From Ga0077555 sp033764055 (GTDB lineage Bacteria; Pseudomonadota; Alphaproteobacteria; Rhizobiales; Hyphomicrobiaceae), in the NCBI GenBank assembly GCA_033764055.1, contig JANRJI010000145.1:1-64000 (forward strand): DNA of 64,000 nt, written 5' to 3'. The notes beneath the pieces are model-generated. The model made no database searches and had not been told where the DNA came from. It was given only the letters and a program-made list of their open reading frames with translations. Made by a program: the position numbers and the translations under genes. Numbering within the stretch: position 1 is the stretch's first letter; every line of letters starts with the position of its first letter. Below, in pieces: positions 35,976 through 44,506 of the stretch.

Positions 35976-36767
35976 CTACTCCTTCGCCTTCTTGATCGCG
36001 CTCGCGAGCCCACGGTCTCGAGCAGCCTTGAACGCCTCCGTGACGTGGCTGAGCTGGTGAGTGTCGAAGTGGGCGTGCAGAGCCGTCCGCAGGCCCTGCG
36101 CGTCGAGCGTGCGATTGATCGAGCGCTTGACCAGCTTCAACGCGAACGGCTCGGCCTTGGCGATATGCCGGGCCATGGCCATCGTCTCCGCCGCAAGGTC
36201 GGCACGGGGCACCACCCTGTTGACCATGCCGATGCGGTGAGCCTCGGCGGCCGTCATGCGCCCGCCCATGAACAGCATCTCCTTGGCCTTGCGGGCACCC
36301 ATCACCCAGGGATGGATGAGCACCTCGACCGCGGCGGCGCCGAGGGTATGGCAGACGGGGTCCGAGAAGAACGCGTCGTCGGCGGCGACGATCAGATCGC
36401 ACATGTTGGCCACCATGAAGCCGCCGGCGATGCAGGCACCCTGCACCGAGGCGATGGTCGGCTTCGGGCAATCCCAGATGCGAAGCGCGTACTCCAGATA
36501 GTAGAGCTCCTCATAGGCCCAGCGCTGCTCGACCGTGAAGCCGGCGCGCTTGGCCGCACCCTGCTTCAGGTCGTGGCCGGCTGAGAAATGCTCGCCCTTT
36601 CCATCGAAAACGAGAACGCGGACGTCCGGATCGGCCGTAGCCTTGCGGACGGCGTCGTCGAGCTCGTCGAGCAGTTCCTGGCTCTCGGCGTTGCGCATCT
36701 CGGGCCGATTGTGGGACAGGCGTGCGATGCCGCCGTCCACGGCGTAGGCGATCTGGGTGTAGGTCAT
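35976..36767 (-). CDS. Crotonase (enoyl-CoA hydratase/isomerase) superfamily protein
   Basis: A 263-residue crotonase-fold protein. Oxyanion-hole segments are EHFSAGHDLK and GACIAGGFMVA. Both catalytic glutamates of true enoyl-CoA hydratase are absent: aligned positions are M118 and V138 (in FFSDPVCHTLG). It therefore probably catalyses another acyl-CoA reaction. The gene begins 40 bases after the YihY/BrkB gene end on the same strand. Confidence 0.9.
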   Translation of the reverse strand: MTYTQIAYAVDGGIARLSHNRPEMRNAESQELLDELDDAVRKATADPDVRVLVFDGKGEHFSAGHDLKQGAAKRAGFTVEQRWAYEELYYLEYALRIWDCPKPTIASVQGACIAGGFMVANMCDLIVAADDAFFSDPVCHTLGAAAVEVLIHPWVMGARKAKEMLFMGGRMTAAEAHRIGMVNRVVPRADLAAETMAMARHIAKAEPFALKLVKRSINRTLDAQGLRTALHAHFDTHQLSHVTEAFKAARDRGLASAIKKAKE

Positions 36768-36807
36768 GGCGAGCCTCGTGCTGGCGGTTGCGCGGAAGGC
36801 ACGATGG

Positions 36808-37635
36808 TCACGCGCCGCTGCGCTCCTCGGCAAGGGCCCGGTTGTACTCGGCGCCGAAAATCATGATGGCCCCACTGACCTGGAAGAAGATGAGGGCCGT
36901 GAAAAGCTGCGTGAGGCCTGCGTAGAAGATCGAATAGTCGCTGACCGTCAGCCACCAGGAATAGATCCAGGCCGCGAGAATCCACAGCGCCACCGACAGC
37001 AGCGACCCAGGCCAGACGTCCCACAGGCTGCGGCGCCCGGCTGCGAGCCACAGGTGATAGGCGAACAGCTGGGCCATCGTCACCGCCACGACGATCGTGT
37101 AGCGGGACACGGGCGAAAGCAGGCCGTGATCCAGCAACCACACTCCGGGCGCCCAATTGCGGGCGGCGACGAGGGCAGGCCCCGCGACGATTCCCCAGGC
37201 GATCGCCAGCATGCCCGCGGCCGTGGCGAATACGAACAGGATCGACTGCAGAAAGCACCACAGCGCCGAGCGGCCCTCGCGCACGCCATAAGCCACATTC
37301 AGGGCCGCTCTCAGGCTCTCGATGGCGCTGGTCGCAAAAAACAGCGAGACGCCGGCGCCCACGGTGAGCAGGCCGTACTGGCTCTGGCCCATCACCTTCT
37401 CGACCTCGGGCGCCAGCGCCTTGGCGACGGTGTCTGGCACCACCTGGAAGAGCTGGGCGACCGCCTCGGCCGCCAGCTCACGGCCGCCGAGCGTGCCTGC
37501 GAGCGCACCGAGGAAGATGCAGAACGGGAACAGCGACAGCAGGAAAGCGAAAGCGATCGCGCCGGCCATCGAGAACCCGCCATCGTCGATCAGCCGCATG
37601 AGGGCGCGGTACAGCGTCCCAATTCGTCTCCGCAT
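36808..37635 (-). CDS. YihY/BrkB family membrane protein
   Basis: A 275-residue protein with six helices and the family segment GGFSMAGAIAFAFLLSLFPF. The C-terminal IFYAGLTQLFTALIFFQ and GAEYN are also typical. The family was once called ribonuclease BN, wrongly; its transport role is unproven. The ATG at 37635 starts MRRRIGTLYRAL; an in-frame GTG at 37671 would add 12 residues. Confidence 0.88.
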   Translation of the reverse strand: MRRRIGTLYRALMRLIDDGGFSMAGAIAFAFLLSLFPFCIFLGALAGTLGGRELAAEAVAQLFQVVPDTVAKALAPEVEKVMGQSQYGLLTVGAGVSLFFATSAIESLRAALNVAYGVREGRSALWCFLQSILFVFATAAGMLAIAWGIVAGPALVAARNWAPGVWLLDHGLLSPVSRYTIVVAVTMAQLFAYHLWLAAGRRSLWDVWPGSLLSVALWILAAWIYSWWLTVSDYSIFYAGLTQLFTALIFFQVSGAIMIFGAEYNRALAEERSGA

Positions 37636-37830
37636 AGACCCCCCGGGACTTGCAGCTCCGAAGCCGTTCACACCATTTGCACCTGCCCATACCCGCTAAA
37701 CGACACTGAGGGTATTGTTTCACGATCGGGCAATGACTGTCTGACAAGTACTGAGGCTACCCGGCACCAGCCGCGGCGTCAGCGCAACGTTACGAGACGG
37801 CATTGTAGTGGTTTGGAAGGGCCGAGCACG

Positions 37831-38982
37831 ATGGTCGGGCCAGATGACGATGTGGGCTCGGCGCTCCACGTTCTGGAGCGCGCCGAAGCCGAGTTGCACC
37901 GACGCCTCGAACGCGAGCCGGCGTGGCTCGCCTTGCGACAGCTCGACGACAGGGAGAGGTCAGGCAATCCGCTCGCGGAGTTATCGTCACCGGACCTAAG
38001 GGCCCGGTTGATCGAGCGGCTCGATCTGTCGGTGCCGGAATGGCGGCGCCGCGAGGCCCTGGCACTGGCCATATCGACGTTGAAGGCGGCTGGCTACATG
38101 CCGACCACGGCCTCGAAGCCGCCCATCCCGATCGACGTTGGCGCGGCCCCGGAACCGATCCCATCCGGCGCAGAGGCGGCGCGGGGCCCGGCGCCTTTCT
38201 CCGGGCCTATCGCGGCGCGAAATCGATCGCTGACGGAAGCCCTCGGAGCCATGCAGGCGATTGCAGCGGAGCCGGTCGGCCGCTTCGGCCGCCATGACGG
38301 CGTCGCGGCCAGCACGCCGAAGCCCATGGCGCCCGAATCGGTGTTGCGCCGCATCCGTTCCCTTTCCCCGCCCGACGCTGCGCCCGAAGCGCGGACGCCC
38401 TCCATTGCCCAGGCATTGCCGCGCGGCGATGCGCATCGCCCAATGCCACATGCGGGCCGGACGGCAACGTCCGCACACCTGCCGCCGCCTCTGCCGGCAA
38501 GGACCGATGGAGTCGAGCAACCACGCCCTGATACCGACGCAACGGGCCTCCCGCTCGATCCGTTCGGCGTGGCGGCGCCGGCACGACAGGGTGTCCAGGG
38601 GCGGGTCACCTCGCTCGAGGCCGCGGCGGAGAGACTCGTGAGGGCCGACCGCAGCTTGCGGACGGACCCACGGCCATTTGTCCGGGGCGGAACGGCGGAC
38701 GCCACCAGCCCGCTGCCGCACGGAGACAGTCGGGGCGCAGGACCGTTGGAGGAAGCCGAGGTCGACATTGTGTCACTCGGCACGGGCCGGACCGACGACA
38801 TGGCGGACTCCTCCGGGCAAGTGGCAGGCGGCAACGCCCCGAGCAGGGACGACCTCCATGCTGATCCCGAAGAATACGCCCGGTTCCGCGACATCGCGGA
38901 TGAGGCTTCGGTCGAGATCGTCAAGCTGGACGGGCGGAGACCACCCGTCTTGCCCGGGCACTCGCCTGCAAGCCGGCGGTGA
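37831..38982 (+). CDS. Hypothetical proline/alanine-rich protein
   Basis: A 383-residue protein of unknown function. Residues 1-90 are charged and helical (ALHVLERAEAELHRRLERE, SVPEWRRREALALAISTLKA) and may be a small folded domain. Residues 95-300 are low-complexity, rich in P, A, R and S, probably disordered. The end (DPEEYARFRDIADEASVEIV) is acidic and helical. No signal peptide or membrane helix. Strong third-position GC bias supports coding. It diverges from the YihY gene and converges with ybaB. Confidence 0.65.
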   Translation: MVGPDDDVGSALHVLERAEAELHRRLEREPAWLALRQLDDRERSGNPLAELSSPDLRARLIERLDLSVPEWRRREALALAISTLKAAGYMPTTASKPPIPIDVGAAPEPIPSGAEAARGPAPFSGPIAARNRSLTEALGAMQAIAAEPVGRFGRHDGVAASTPKPMAPESVLRRIRSLSPPDAAPEARTPSIAQALPRGDAHRPMPHAGRTATSAHLPPPLPARTDGVEQPRPDTDATGLPLDPFGVAAPARQGVQGRVTSLEAAAERLVRADRSLRTDPRPFVRGGTADATSPLPHGDSRGAGPLEEAEVDIVSLGTGRTDDMADSSGQVAGGNAPSRDDLHADPEEYARFRDIADEASVEIVKLDGRRPPVLPGHSPASRR

Positions 38983-39012
38983 CGCAAGCGAGCCGGCGGA
39001 GTCTGGCGCCGG

Positions 39013-39333
39013 TCAGAACAGCTTCAACCCGGGTGGCAGTGGCAGGCCGCCTGTCACCTCCTGCATCCGGCCCTGCACGGCGGCGTCGAGCTTGGACCGG
39101 GCGTCCTGATGGGCGGCGACGACGAGGTCCTCGACCATCTCCGCCTCGCCCGGCTTCATGAGGCCAGGGTCGATCCGCAATGCGCGCATCTCGCCCTTGC
39201 CGTTGAGCGTCACCTTCACGAGACCGGCGCCCGCCTGCCCCTCGATCTCGAGTGCCGCAAGCTCCTCCTGCATCTTCTGCATGCGAGCCTGAATCTGGCC
39301 GGCCTGCTGCATCAGCTTCATCAGGTCTTTCAT
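39013..39333 (-). CDS. ybaB: YbaB/EbfC nucleoid-associated protein
   Basis: A 106-residue protein of the YbaB family: MKDLMKLMQQAGQIQARMQK and VTLNGKGEMRALRID. It binds DNA as a dimer. It follows dnaX by 44 bases, the standard dnaX-ybaB order; the usual third gene recR is not present downstream. Confidence 0.95.
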   Translation of the reverse strand: MKDLMKLMQQAGQIQARMQKMQEELAALEIEGQAGAGLVKVTLNGKGEMRALRIDPGLMKPGEAEMVEDLVVAAHQDARSKLDAAVQGRMQEVTGGLPLPPGLKLF

Positions 39334-39377
39334 TCCGACTCCTTCAGGTCAGGGGGACCGGCAACCGCCACACAGGG

Positions 39378-41255
39378 TCAGCTTGCGGCCTGATCGTCGT
39401 CACGTACCACGCTCGCGGGCCGGACAGCCACGATGCGGGCGTCAGGGAAGCTCGTCAGCACGGAGGCCAGCGCCGGATGCGCCTTCAGGGCCTCGAGCTC
39501 CGCAGCCTCGCGGACACGGCGAGCCTCGCCGATGGGCGGCTCGCCGCGATGCTTGCTGACGGCGACGATCCAACGGCGGTTGGTCCACTTGTTCAGTTTC
39601 TCCCGGAGATCGTTGGCCAGCTCCTGAGGCGCGCCCGGAAGCAGCGCGATGTCGATCCCTCCCGCCGGGTCGAACCTGACGAGGCTGACGTGCTCCTCGA
39701 GATGCACACGGAGGCGGGCGTCGCGGCGCTTGGCCGCCACGGCCACGACCTCCTCGAACGAGCGCGGATCGTCGAAGCCGAGAGCGACGGCCGGGACGAG
39801 CTCGGGGTTCTCCTCGTCGTCGAGGTCGGAGGGCTCGGCGTCGGGGCCGGCGGCGCCGTAATCATCGAGGCTGACCGGCGGTGGTGGCTCCTCGACGTCC
39901 GGCGCCGCGCTGGCCTCGTCCTCCCATGGCGGGGGCGGCGCCGATGGTGGGGCTGGCGCGCTGCTGCGTGGCGCGCGCTCATCACGACCGACCGGCGGCA
40001 AGGTGCTTGCACCGGTGCTGCCACCACGCCTCGGCCCGCCGCCGCCGAGCACGCGGATGAGATCCTCGGGAGACGGCAGATCCGCGGCATGCGCGATGCG
40101 GATCAGCACCATCTCGGCCGCCGACTGGGCACTCGGTGCACGCTGGGCCTCGTCAAGCCCCTTGAGCAGCATCGACCAGGTGCGTGACAGCACGGCCGTC
40201 GACAGGCGACTGGCGAGATTGGTAGCGCGCTGCCGCTCCTCCGCCGAAAGGCCCTCGCCCGCCGCGGTGGCACCTGCCACCTTGAGGCGGGTCGCAATGT
40301 GCACACCCTCGCCGAGATCGGCGAGGGTGTGGATCGGGTCGGCGCCATCGCGATGGAGGGCGCCGAGGGCGGTGAGCGCGGCGCCCGCGTCGCCTGCGAA
40401 GAGATGATCGAGAAGATCGAACAGGCGACCGCGGTCGGCGAGACCGAGCATGCCGCGCACGCCAGTCTCGGTCACCTTGCCAGAGCCCATGGCGATCGCC
40501 TGATCGAGCACGGACAGACCGTCCCGCACGGAGCCTTCGGCAGCCCGCGCGATGAGGCTCAGCGCTCCGTCCTCGGCCTCGGCGCCTTCGTTGGCCACGA
40601 TCCGCTTGAAGTGCGCAGCCAGGAGGGGCACCTCCACGCGGCGCAGATCGAAGCGCTGGCAGCGGGAGAGCACCGTCACCGGCACCTTGCGGATTTCCGT
40701 GGTGGCGAAAATGAACTTGACGTGCGGCGGAGGCTCCTCGAGCGTCTTCAAAAGGGCGTTGAAGGCGCCCTTCGAGAGCATATGGACCTCGTCGATGATG
40801 AACACCTTGTAGCGCGCCGCGATAGGCTTGTAGCGCGCGCTCTCGATGATCTCGCGGATATTGTCGACGCCGGTGTTGGAGGCGGCGTCCATCTCGACGA
40901 CGTCGGGGTGGCGGCTCTCGATGATCTCGCGGCAATGACGGCCGGGCACGGTCAGGTCGATCGACGGGCGATCGGGGCCGTCGGGGCCGACGTAATTGAG
41001 CGCGCGGGCCAGGATGCGGGCAGTGGTGGTCTTGCCGACGCCGCGCACGCCGGTCAGCATATAGGCTTGCGCGATGCGCTCGATGGCAAAGGCGTTGCGC
41101 AGCGTCGTCACCATCGCGTCCTGGCCGATCAGATCGTCGAAGGTGGACGGTCGGTACTTGCGCGCCAGGACGACATAGCCCGTCCGGGCGGGTGCGGGAT
41201 CGTCGCCGAAGAGGCCCGGCCCGTCCGTGTCGCCGATGTCGCCGGTATCGCTCAT
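39378..41255 (-). CDS. dnaX: DNA polymerase III subunits gamma/tau
   Basis: A 625-residue clamp-loader ATPase. N-terminus YVVLARKYRPSTFDDLIGQ, Walker A GVRGVGKTTTARIL, Walker B FIIDEVHML, sensor LEEPPPHVKFIFATTE. The zinc-module region keeps only one cysteine (PGRHCREIIESRH) of the four seen in E. coli DnaX. After about residue 390 comes a Pro/Asp-rich linker, then a tau-like C-terminal domain. No frameshift slippery site was looked for in detail. The SRP RNA gene lies just upstream on the same strand. Confidence 0.96.
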   Translation of the reverse strand: MSDTGDIGDTDGPGLFGDDPAPARTGYVVLARKYRPSTFDDLIGQDAMVTTLRNAFAIERIAQAYMLTGVRGVGKTTTARILARALNYVGPDGPDRPSIDLTVPGRHCREIIESRHPDVVEMDAASNTGVDNIREIIESARYKPIAARYKVFIIDEVHMLSKGAFNALLKTLEEPPPHVKFIFATTEIRKVPVTVLSRCQRFDLRRVEVPLLAAHFKRIVANEGAEAEDGALSLIARAAEGSVRDGLSVLDQAIAMGSGKVTETGVRGMLGLADRGRLFDLLDHLFAGDAGAALTALGALHRDGADPIHTLADLGEGVHIATRLKVAGATAAGEGLSAEERQRATNLASRLSTAVLSRTWSMLLKGLDEAQRAPSAQSAAEMVLIRIAHAADLPSPEDLIRVLGGGGPRRGGSTGASTLPPVGRDERAPRSSAPAPPSAPPPPWEDEASAAPDVEEPPPPVSLDDYGAAGPDAEPSDLDDEENPELVPAVALGFDDPRSFEEVVAVAAKRRDARLRVHLEEHVSLVRFDPAGGIDIALLPGAPQELANDLREKLNKWTNRRWIVAVSKHRGEPPIGEARRVREAAELEALKAHPALASVLTSFPDARIVAVRPASVVRDDDQAAS

Positions 41256-41423
41256 CTACGACCGATCCTCTTCGGGGATCCGTGGCGCCGCTCCTCGGCG
41301 AGGGTGGCGCTGACCGTCCCGAATGGCGCGACGGGAGCACCGGGGAGTGCGACGCGCTGCAGCGTTGCCTGCGGCAACCCTCGGCTGGCCCCAGCAGCCA
41401 CAAGGAGGCCTGCCCGGGGCATG

Positions 41424-41524
41424 AGAGAGGCTGGACGGCGACCCGAGTCCTGATCGTTAGGGCTGCTTCCTTCCGGACCTGACCCGGTTGGCGAGGGACG
41501 CGTCCGCCGCCAGCCTCCCAGGCT
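41424..41524 (-). ncRNA. ffs: Signal recognition particle RNA, small bacterial type
   Basis: On the minus strand the conserved core GGTCAGGTCCGGAAGGAAGC (the Ffh-binding tetraloop region) is followed by AGCCC, and the arms GGGAGGCTGG and CCAGCCTCTC near the ends pair to close a long hairpin of about 100 bases. Ends are approximate. It lies between the third TRAP operon terminator and dnaX, a common alphaproteobacterial position. A possible promoter is TTGCGG, 16 bases, TTAAGT just upstream. Confidence 0.93.
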
Positions 41525-41584
41525 CTACTTAAGGGAGTGAGAGGCATGCCGCAACGGCCGTGATCTGGGGTTGCACACAAAGTA

Positions 41585-41609
41585 ACGGCCGCCCCGCAGG
41601 GGCGGCCGT
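41585..41609 (-). terminator. Terminator of the third TRAP operon
   Basis: A perfect 11-base stem (ACGGCCGCCCC) with a 3-base loop, 31 bases past the dctM stop, followed on the minus strand by TACTTTG. It separates the operon from ffs. Confidence 0.65.
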
Positions 41610-41640
41610 CCGCATTGTCGAAGCCGCACGATCCGTCAGG

Positions 41641-43164
41641 TCACTTGAGGGCGCGCACCAGCCACAGCGCGATATCCGGCACGAAGAACAGGCCCAGGAG
41701 CACGACGCACTGGATGACCATGTAGTCGGCCATGCCCCGATAGATGGTGGCCAGCGACCACTGTGGCACGACATTTCTCAGGTAGTAGGCCGACATGGCC
41801 ACCGGTGGACTGAGGAAGGCCGTCTGCAGGTTCACTGCCACCAACGCGCCGAACCAGATCAGCAACTCCTGCTTCGTCAGACCGGCAATCTTCAGCTTTT
41901 CGACCACCGGCAGGAAGATCGGGAGAAACACGAGAATGATGGCTGGCCACTCGAACGGCCAGCCCAGCACGAAGATCAGCAGCATGATCAGCGCGAGCTT
42001 CCACATGTCGCCGAGCGGAAGGGCGATGAGCGCGTTGGTGATGACGCCAGCCGTGCCGAGCTTGGTGAAGACCGCGCCGAACACGTTCGAGGCAACGGCC
42101 AAGAACAACACCATGGCCGATGTCGTCAGCGTGCCGACGCAGGCATTCTTGAACGACTTGAAGTCGAGCCGCCCGTAGAGCAGCGCCAGGAATGCCGCAC
42201 CGAAGGCGCCGCACGACGCCGCCTCGGTCGGAGTCGCGAGGCCCATCAGGATCGTGCCGAGCGTGAAGCCGATCAGTGCGCTCAGGGGCGCGATGCCCAG
42301 CATGACCGCCCGGAAGTAGGCGCTGGCAATGTAGAAATACCCGGCCAGAAGCGCCAGGGCACATGCCGGAACAGCCCACCCGATCAGCGGCACATTCGGC
42401 ACGAAGCCCGTCACGACAGCGTACACGATCAGGGCGGCGATAGCGAGCACGCAGACGAAGCCGAGACCCACGACAGGCAATCCGACCTTCTCGGTCGTCA
42501 TGAAGTCATAGGCGACCTTGCGCTCCTCCATCGTCATCGGCGGGCCGAGCTTCGGATCGATCAGGCTGCGGCCCATCGTGTAGAGGATGTAGCAGCCGGC
42601 GAGAACGAAGCCCGGGCCGAAGGCCGCGGAGTAGAGCAGATTTACAGGCACGCCCATGGTCGGGCCCATCACGACGAGCATGACGCTCGGCGGGATGAGA
42701 ACGCCCAGCGTGCCGCCAGCAGCAATGGCGCCCGACGACAGTCGGGCGTCATAGCCGGACTTGATCATCATCGGGCCGGCCATGATGCCGAGCACCGTCA
42801 CCGCTGCACCGACGATGCCGGTCGCCATGGCGAAGATGGTGGCCGTCAGGATGACCGCCAGGTAGAGCGAGCCGCGCACAGGAGCGAGCATGCTGCGAAG
42901 CGCGCCGAACAGACGCTCCATCAAGCCGGCCTGCTCCGTCATGTAGCCCATGAAGATGAAGAGCGGCACCGCGGGCAGGATCTCGTCCTTCATCGTGCCC
43001 CAGATCTGCAGATAGGCCAGATCGAAGGTCTGCGCCCAGCCGAGGCCGACGCCACCGAACACGAGCGCAAGGAACAGCAGGGTGAACGAGATCGGAAATC
43101 CGATGAAGATCACGGCCACCATGCCGAACAGCATGATGGCGCCGAGAATTTCGTTGGGGCTCAT
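41641..43164 (-). CDS. dctM: TRAP transporter large permease, long form (third system)
   Basis: A 507-residue DctM, about 75 residues longer than the other two in this window because of extra helices around residues 190-270 (VGLPVVGLGFVCVLAIAALI and ALALLAGYFYIASAYFRAV). Core motifs: AAGGTLGVLIPPSVMLVVMG, FIFMGYMTEQAG and VNLQTAFLSPPVAMSAYYL. The long form usually pairs with receptors of the TakP type for keto or hydroxy acids. dctQ ends 4 bases upstream. Confidence 0.94.
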   Translation of the reverse strand: MSPNEILGAIMLFGMVAVIFIGFPISFTLLFLALVFGGVGLGWAQTFDLAYLQIWGTMKDEILPAVPLFIFMGYMTEQAGLMERLFGALRSMLAPVRGSLYLAVILTATIFAMATGIVGAAVTVLGIMAGPMMIKSGYDARLSSGAIAAGGTLGVLIPPSVMLVVMGPTMGVPVNLLYSAAFGPGFVLAGCYILYTMGRSLIDPKLGPPMTMEERKVAYDFMTTEKVGLPVVGLGFVCVLAIAALIVYAVVTGFVPNVPLIGWAVPACALALLAGYFYIASAYFRAVMLGIAPLSALIGFTLGTILMGLATPTEAASCGAFGAAFLALLYGRLDFKSFKNACVGTLTTSAMVLFLAVASNVFGAVFTKLGTAGVITNALIALPLGDMWKLALIMLLIFVLGWPFEWPAIILVFLPIFLPVVEKLKIAGLTKQELLIWFGALVAVNLQTAFLSPPVAMSAYYLRNVVPQWSLATIYRGMADYMVIQCVVLLGLFFVPDIALWLVRALK

Positions 43165-43168
43165 TGGA

Positions 43169-43723
43169 TCAGACCTCGATCTTCTCGTGCTTGACGAGGA
43201 ATTGGCCGGTCCGCGCGGCCCACAGGCTCTTCAGGAGCTCCGAGAAGCCCTGGAGGAACAGCATGCCGCAGGACAGCGGGATGACGGCGCGGAATGGCCA
43301 GATGATCGGCTGCCAGGCGCCGGAGTTCGACTTCTCGTTGATCGACATCGAGTAGATGAAGTCGTCCCAACTCGACCAGGTCAGGATCGCCATCGTCGGC
43401 AGGAAGAAGAGCAGGAATGCCGCTGAATCAATCGTGCCCTTGGTCTTGTCGGAGAAGCCATCCCACAACATATCAGTGCGGACGTGAGCACCCTTGAGAA
43501 GGGCGTAGGCACTGCCGAGCATGAACAGCGCACCGAAGGTCATGGTGGTGACGTCGAGGGCCCAGATCGTTGGATCCCCGAAGGCGTACCGACTGATGAC
43601 CTCGTAGACGTTCGGAATGATGAGGATAGGCACGAGAACGCAGGCAAGCACGATGCCCATGTACTCCGTGATCCAGTCGATCACTCGGATGATGCCAAGA
43701 TAGAGTGGTGATGGCTGTTCCAT
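43169..43723 (-). CDS. dctQ: TRAP transporter small permease (third system)
   Basis: A 184-residue four-helix DctQ with NVYEVISRYAFGDPTIWALD and ALLKGAHVRTDMLW. The start is set by GGGGAGG seven bases upstream. A gap of nearly 800 bases separates it from the receptor gene. Confidence 0.92.
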   Translation of the reverse strand: MEQPSPLYLGIIRVIDWITEYMGIVLACVLVPILIIPNVYEVISRYAFGDPTIWALDVTTMTFGALFMLGSAYALLKGAHVRTDMLWDGFSDKTKGTIDSAAFLLFFLPTMAILTWSSWDDFIYSMSINEKSNSGAWQPIIWPFRAVIPLSCGMLFLQGFSELLKSLWAARTGQFLVKHEKIEV

Positions 43724-43840
43724 AGTCCTCCCCGAAGTCATTGTAGGTCGGTTCGTCTTGCACTGATGGCTTGGTGGGCGGCCGTCCGCCATTACCGTTG
43801 ACGCACGTGGACCGCGACGGATTGGTGCGGCCCCACCAGA

Positions 43841-44200
43841 TCACGTTAGTTGAGTTTCTCTTGGCCCAATAGTGGCAGGCTGGCCACCCCATAGGCTGGA
43901 GCGTAAGGCTGTGGCGGGTACAGGACAGCCGCGGGCTTCATCGGCGACGCTTGGTTCTGCTTGACGGGCCGGCCTTTGCCCAGACCCGTTGGTGGCGACC
44001 TCATCCTGGACTCTCGGGAGCTCCTGCTCAAACTCGTCGGACCCGCTCATCTTGAAGCCGTGGCACCGCATCGTCGGAATGGACCGAGTGGCCTGCTCGT
44101 TCAGCACTACCTGATCGACGACCGCCTCGCCGGAGCCTCCGGCCAGGGCAAACCCCTTCTCCCGCCCGGGCAACGGCCCGCGCCTGACCACAACGAACAT
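43841..44200 (-). other. Possible frameshifted small gene in the dctP-dctQ gap
   Basis: An ATG with a strong GGAGGA site opens a 119-codon frame (MFVVVRRGPLPGREKG at its start). Third-position GC bias is good for about the first 70 codons and then worsens, while the neighbouring frame ending at 43846 (VKQNQASPMKPAAVLYPPQ and onward) looks better, which suggests one indel near 43990. No homology recognised. The rest of the gap 43724-44506 shows no other gene. An inserted or decaying gene is possible. Confidence 0.3.
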
Positions 44201-44434
44201 ACGATTCCTCCAGGGGAATTTGTACGGACAGGCAATCAGCACAGGATGCGATTGCGGTCAATTGGGCAAAGTTGTGGCGCCGCAAGATTCGGCACGATCG
44301 ACTTGCAGCGCGTAAGAATGTCGAAGTTGCGCGTAATTTTGGTGTAGCTGCCAGGACCGATCCGCCGACCAAGGCGAGGCACGCAAGGCCCCATACGCAA
44401 CCCGCTGCCGAGATCGTCGCGTCCGAACTGCAAT

Positions 44435-44466
44435 GGGCCGCCAGGAGACGTGCCTCCTGGCGGCCC
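44435..44466 (-). terminator. Perfect hairpin downstream of dctP
   Basis: A 13-base perfect stem (GGGCCGCCAGGAG) with a 6-base loop, 41 bases past the dctP stop. No T-run. It probably protects or ends the dctP message so that receptor exceeds permease. Confidence 0.55.
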
Positions 44467-44506
44467 AATCCCAGATCACACACCGGTCGAGCCGGCTCTC
44501 GTCAAG

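Noticed and set aside
41560..43194. Long plus-strand open frame over the third TRAP permease
   Set aside because: Antisense shadow of a well-conserved DctM; composition is typical of such shadows.
32107..44401. A shared 13-base string CCCCATACGCAAC near 32108 and 44389, considered as a TRAP operator
   Set aside because: Exact 13-base matches are expected by chance in a window this size, and the two positions differ relative to the genes.
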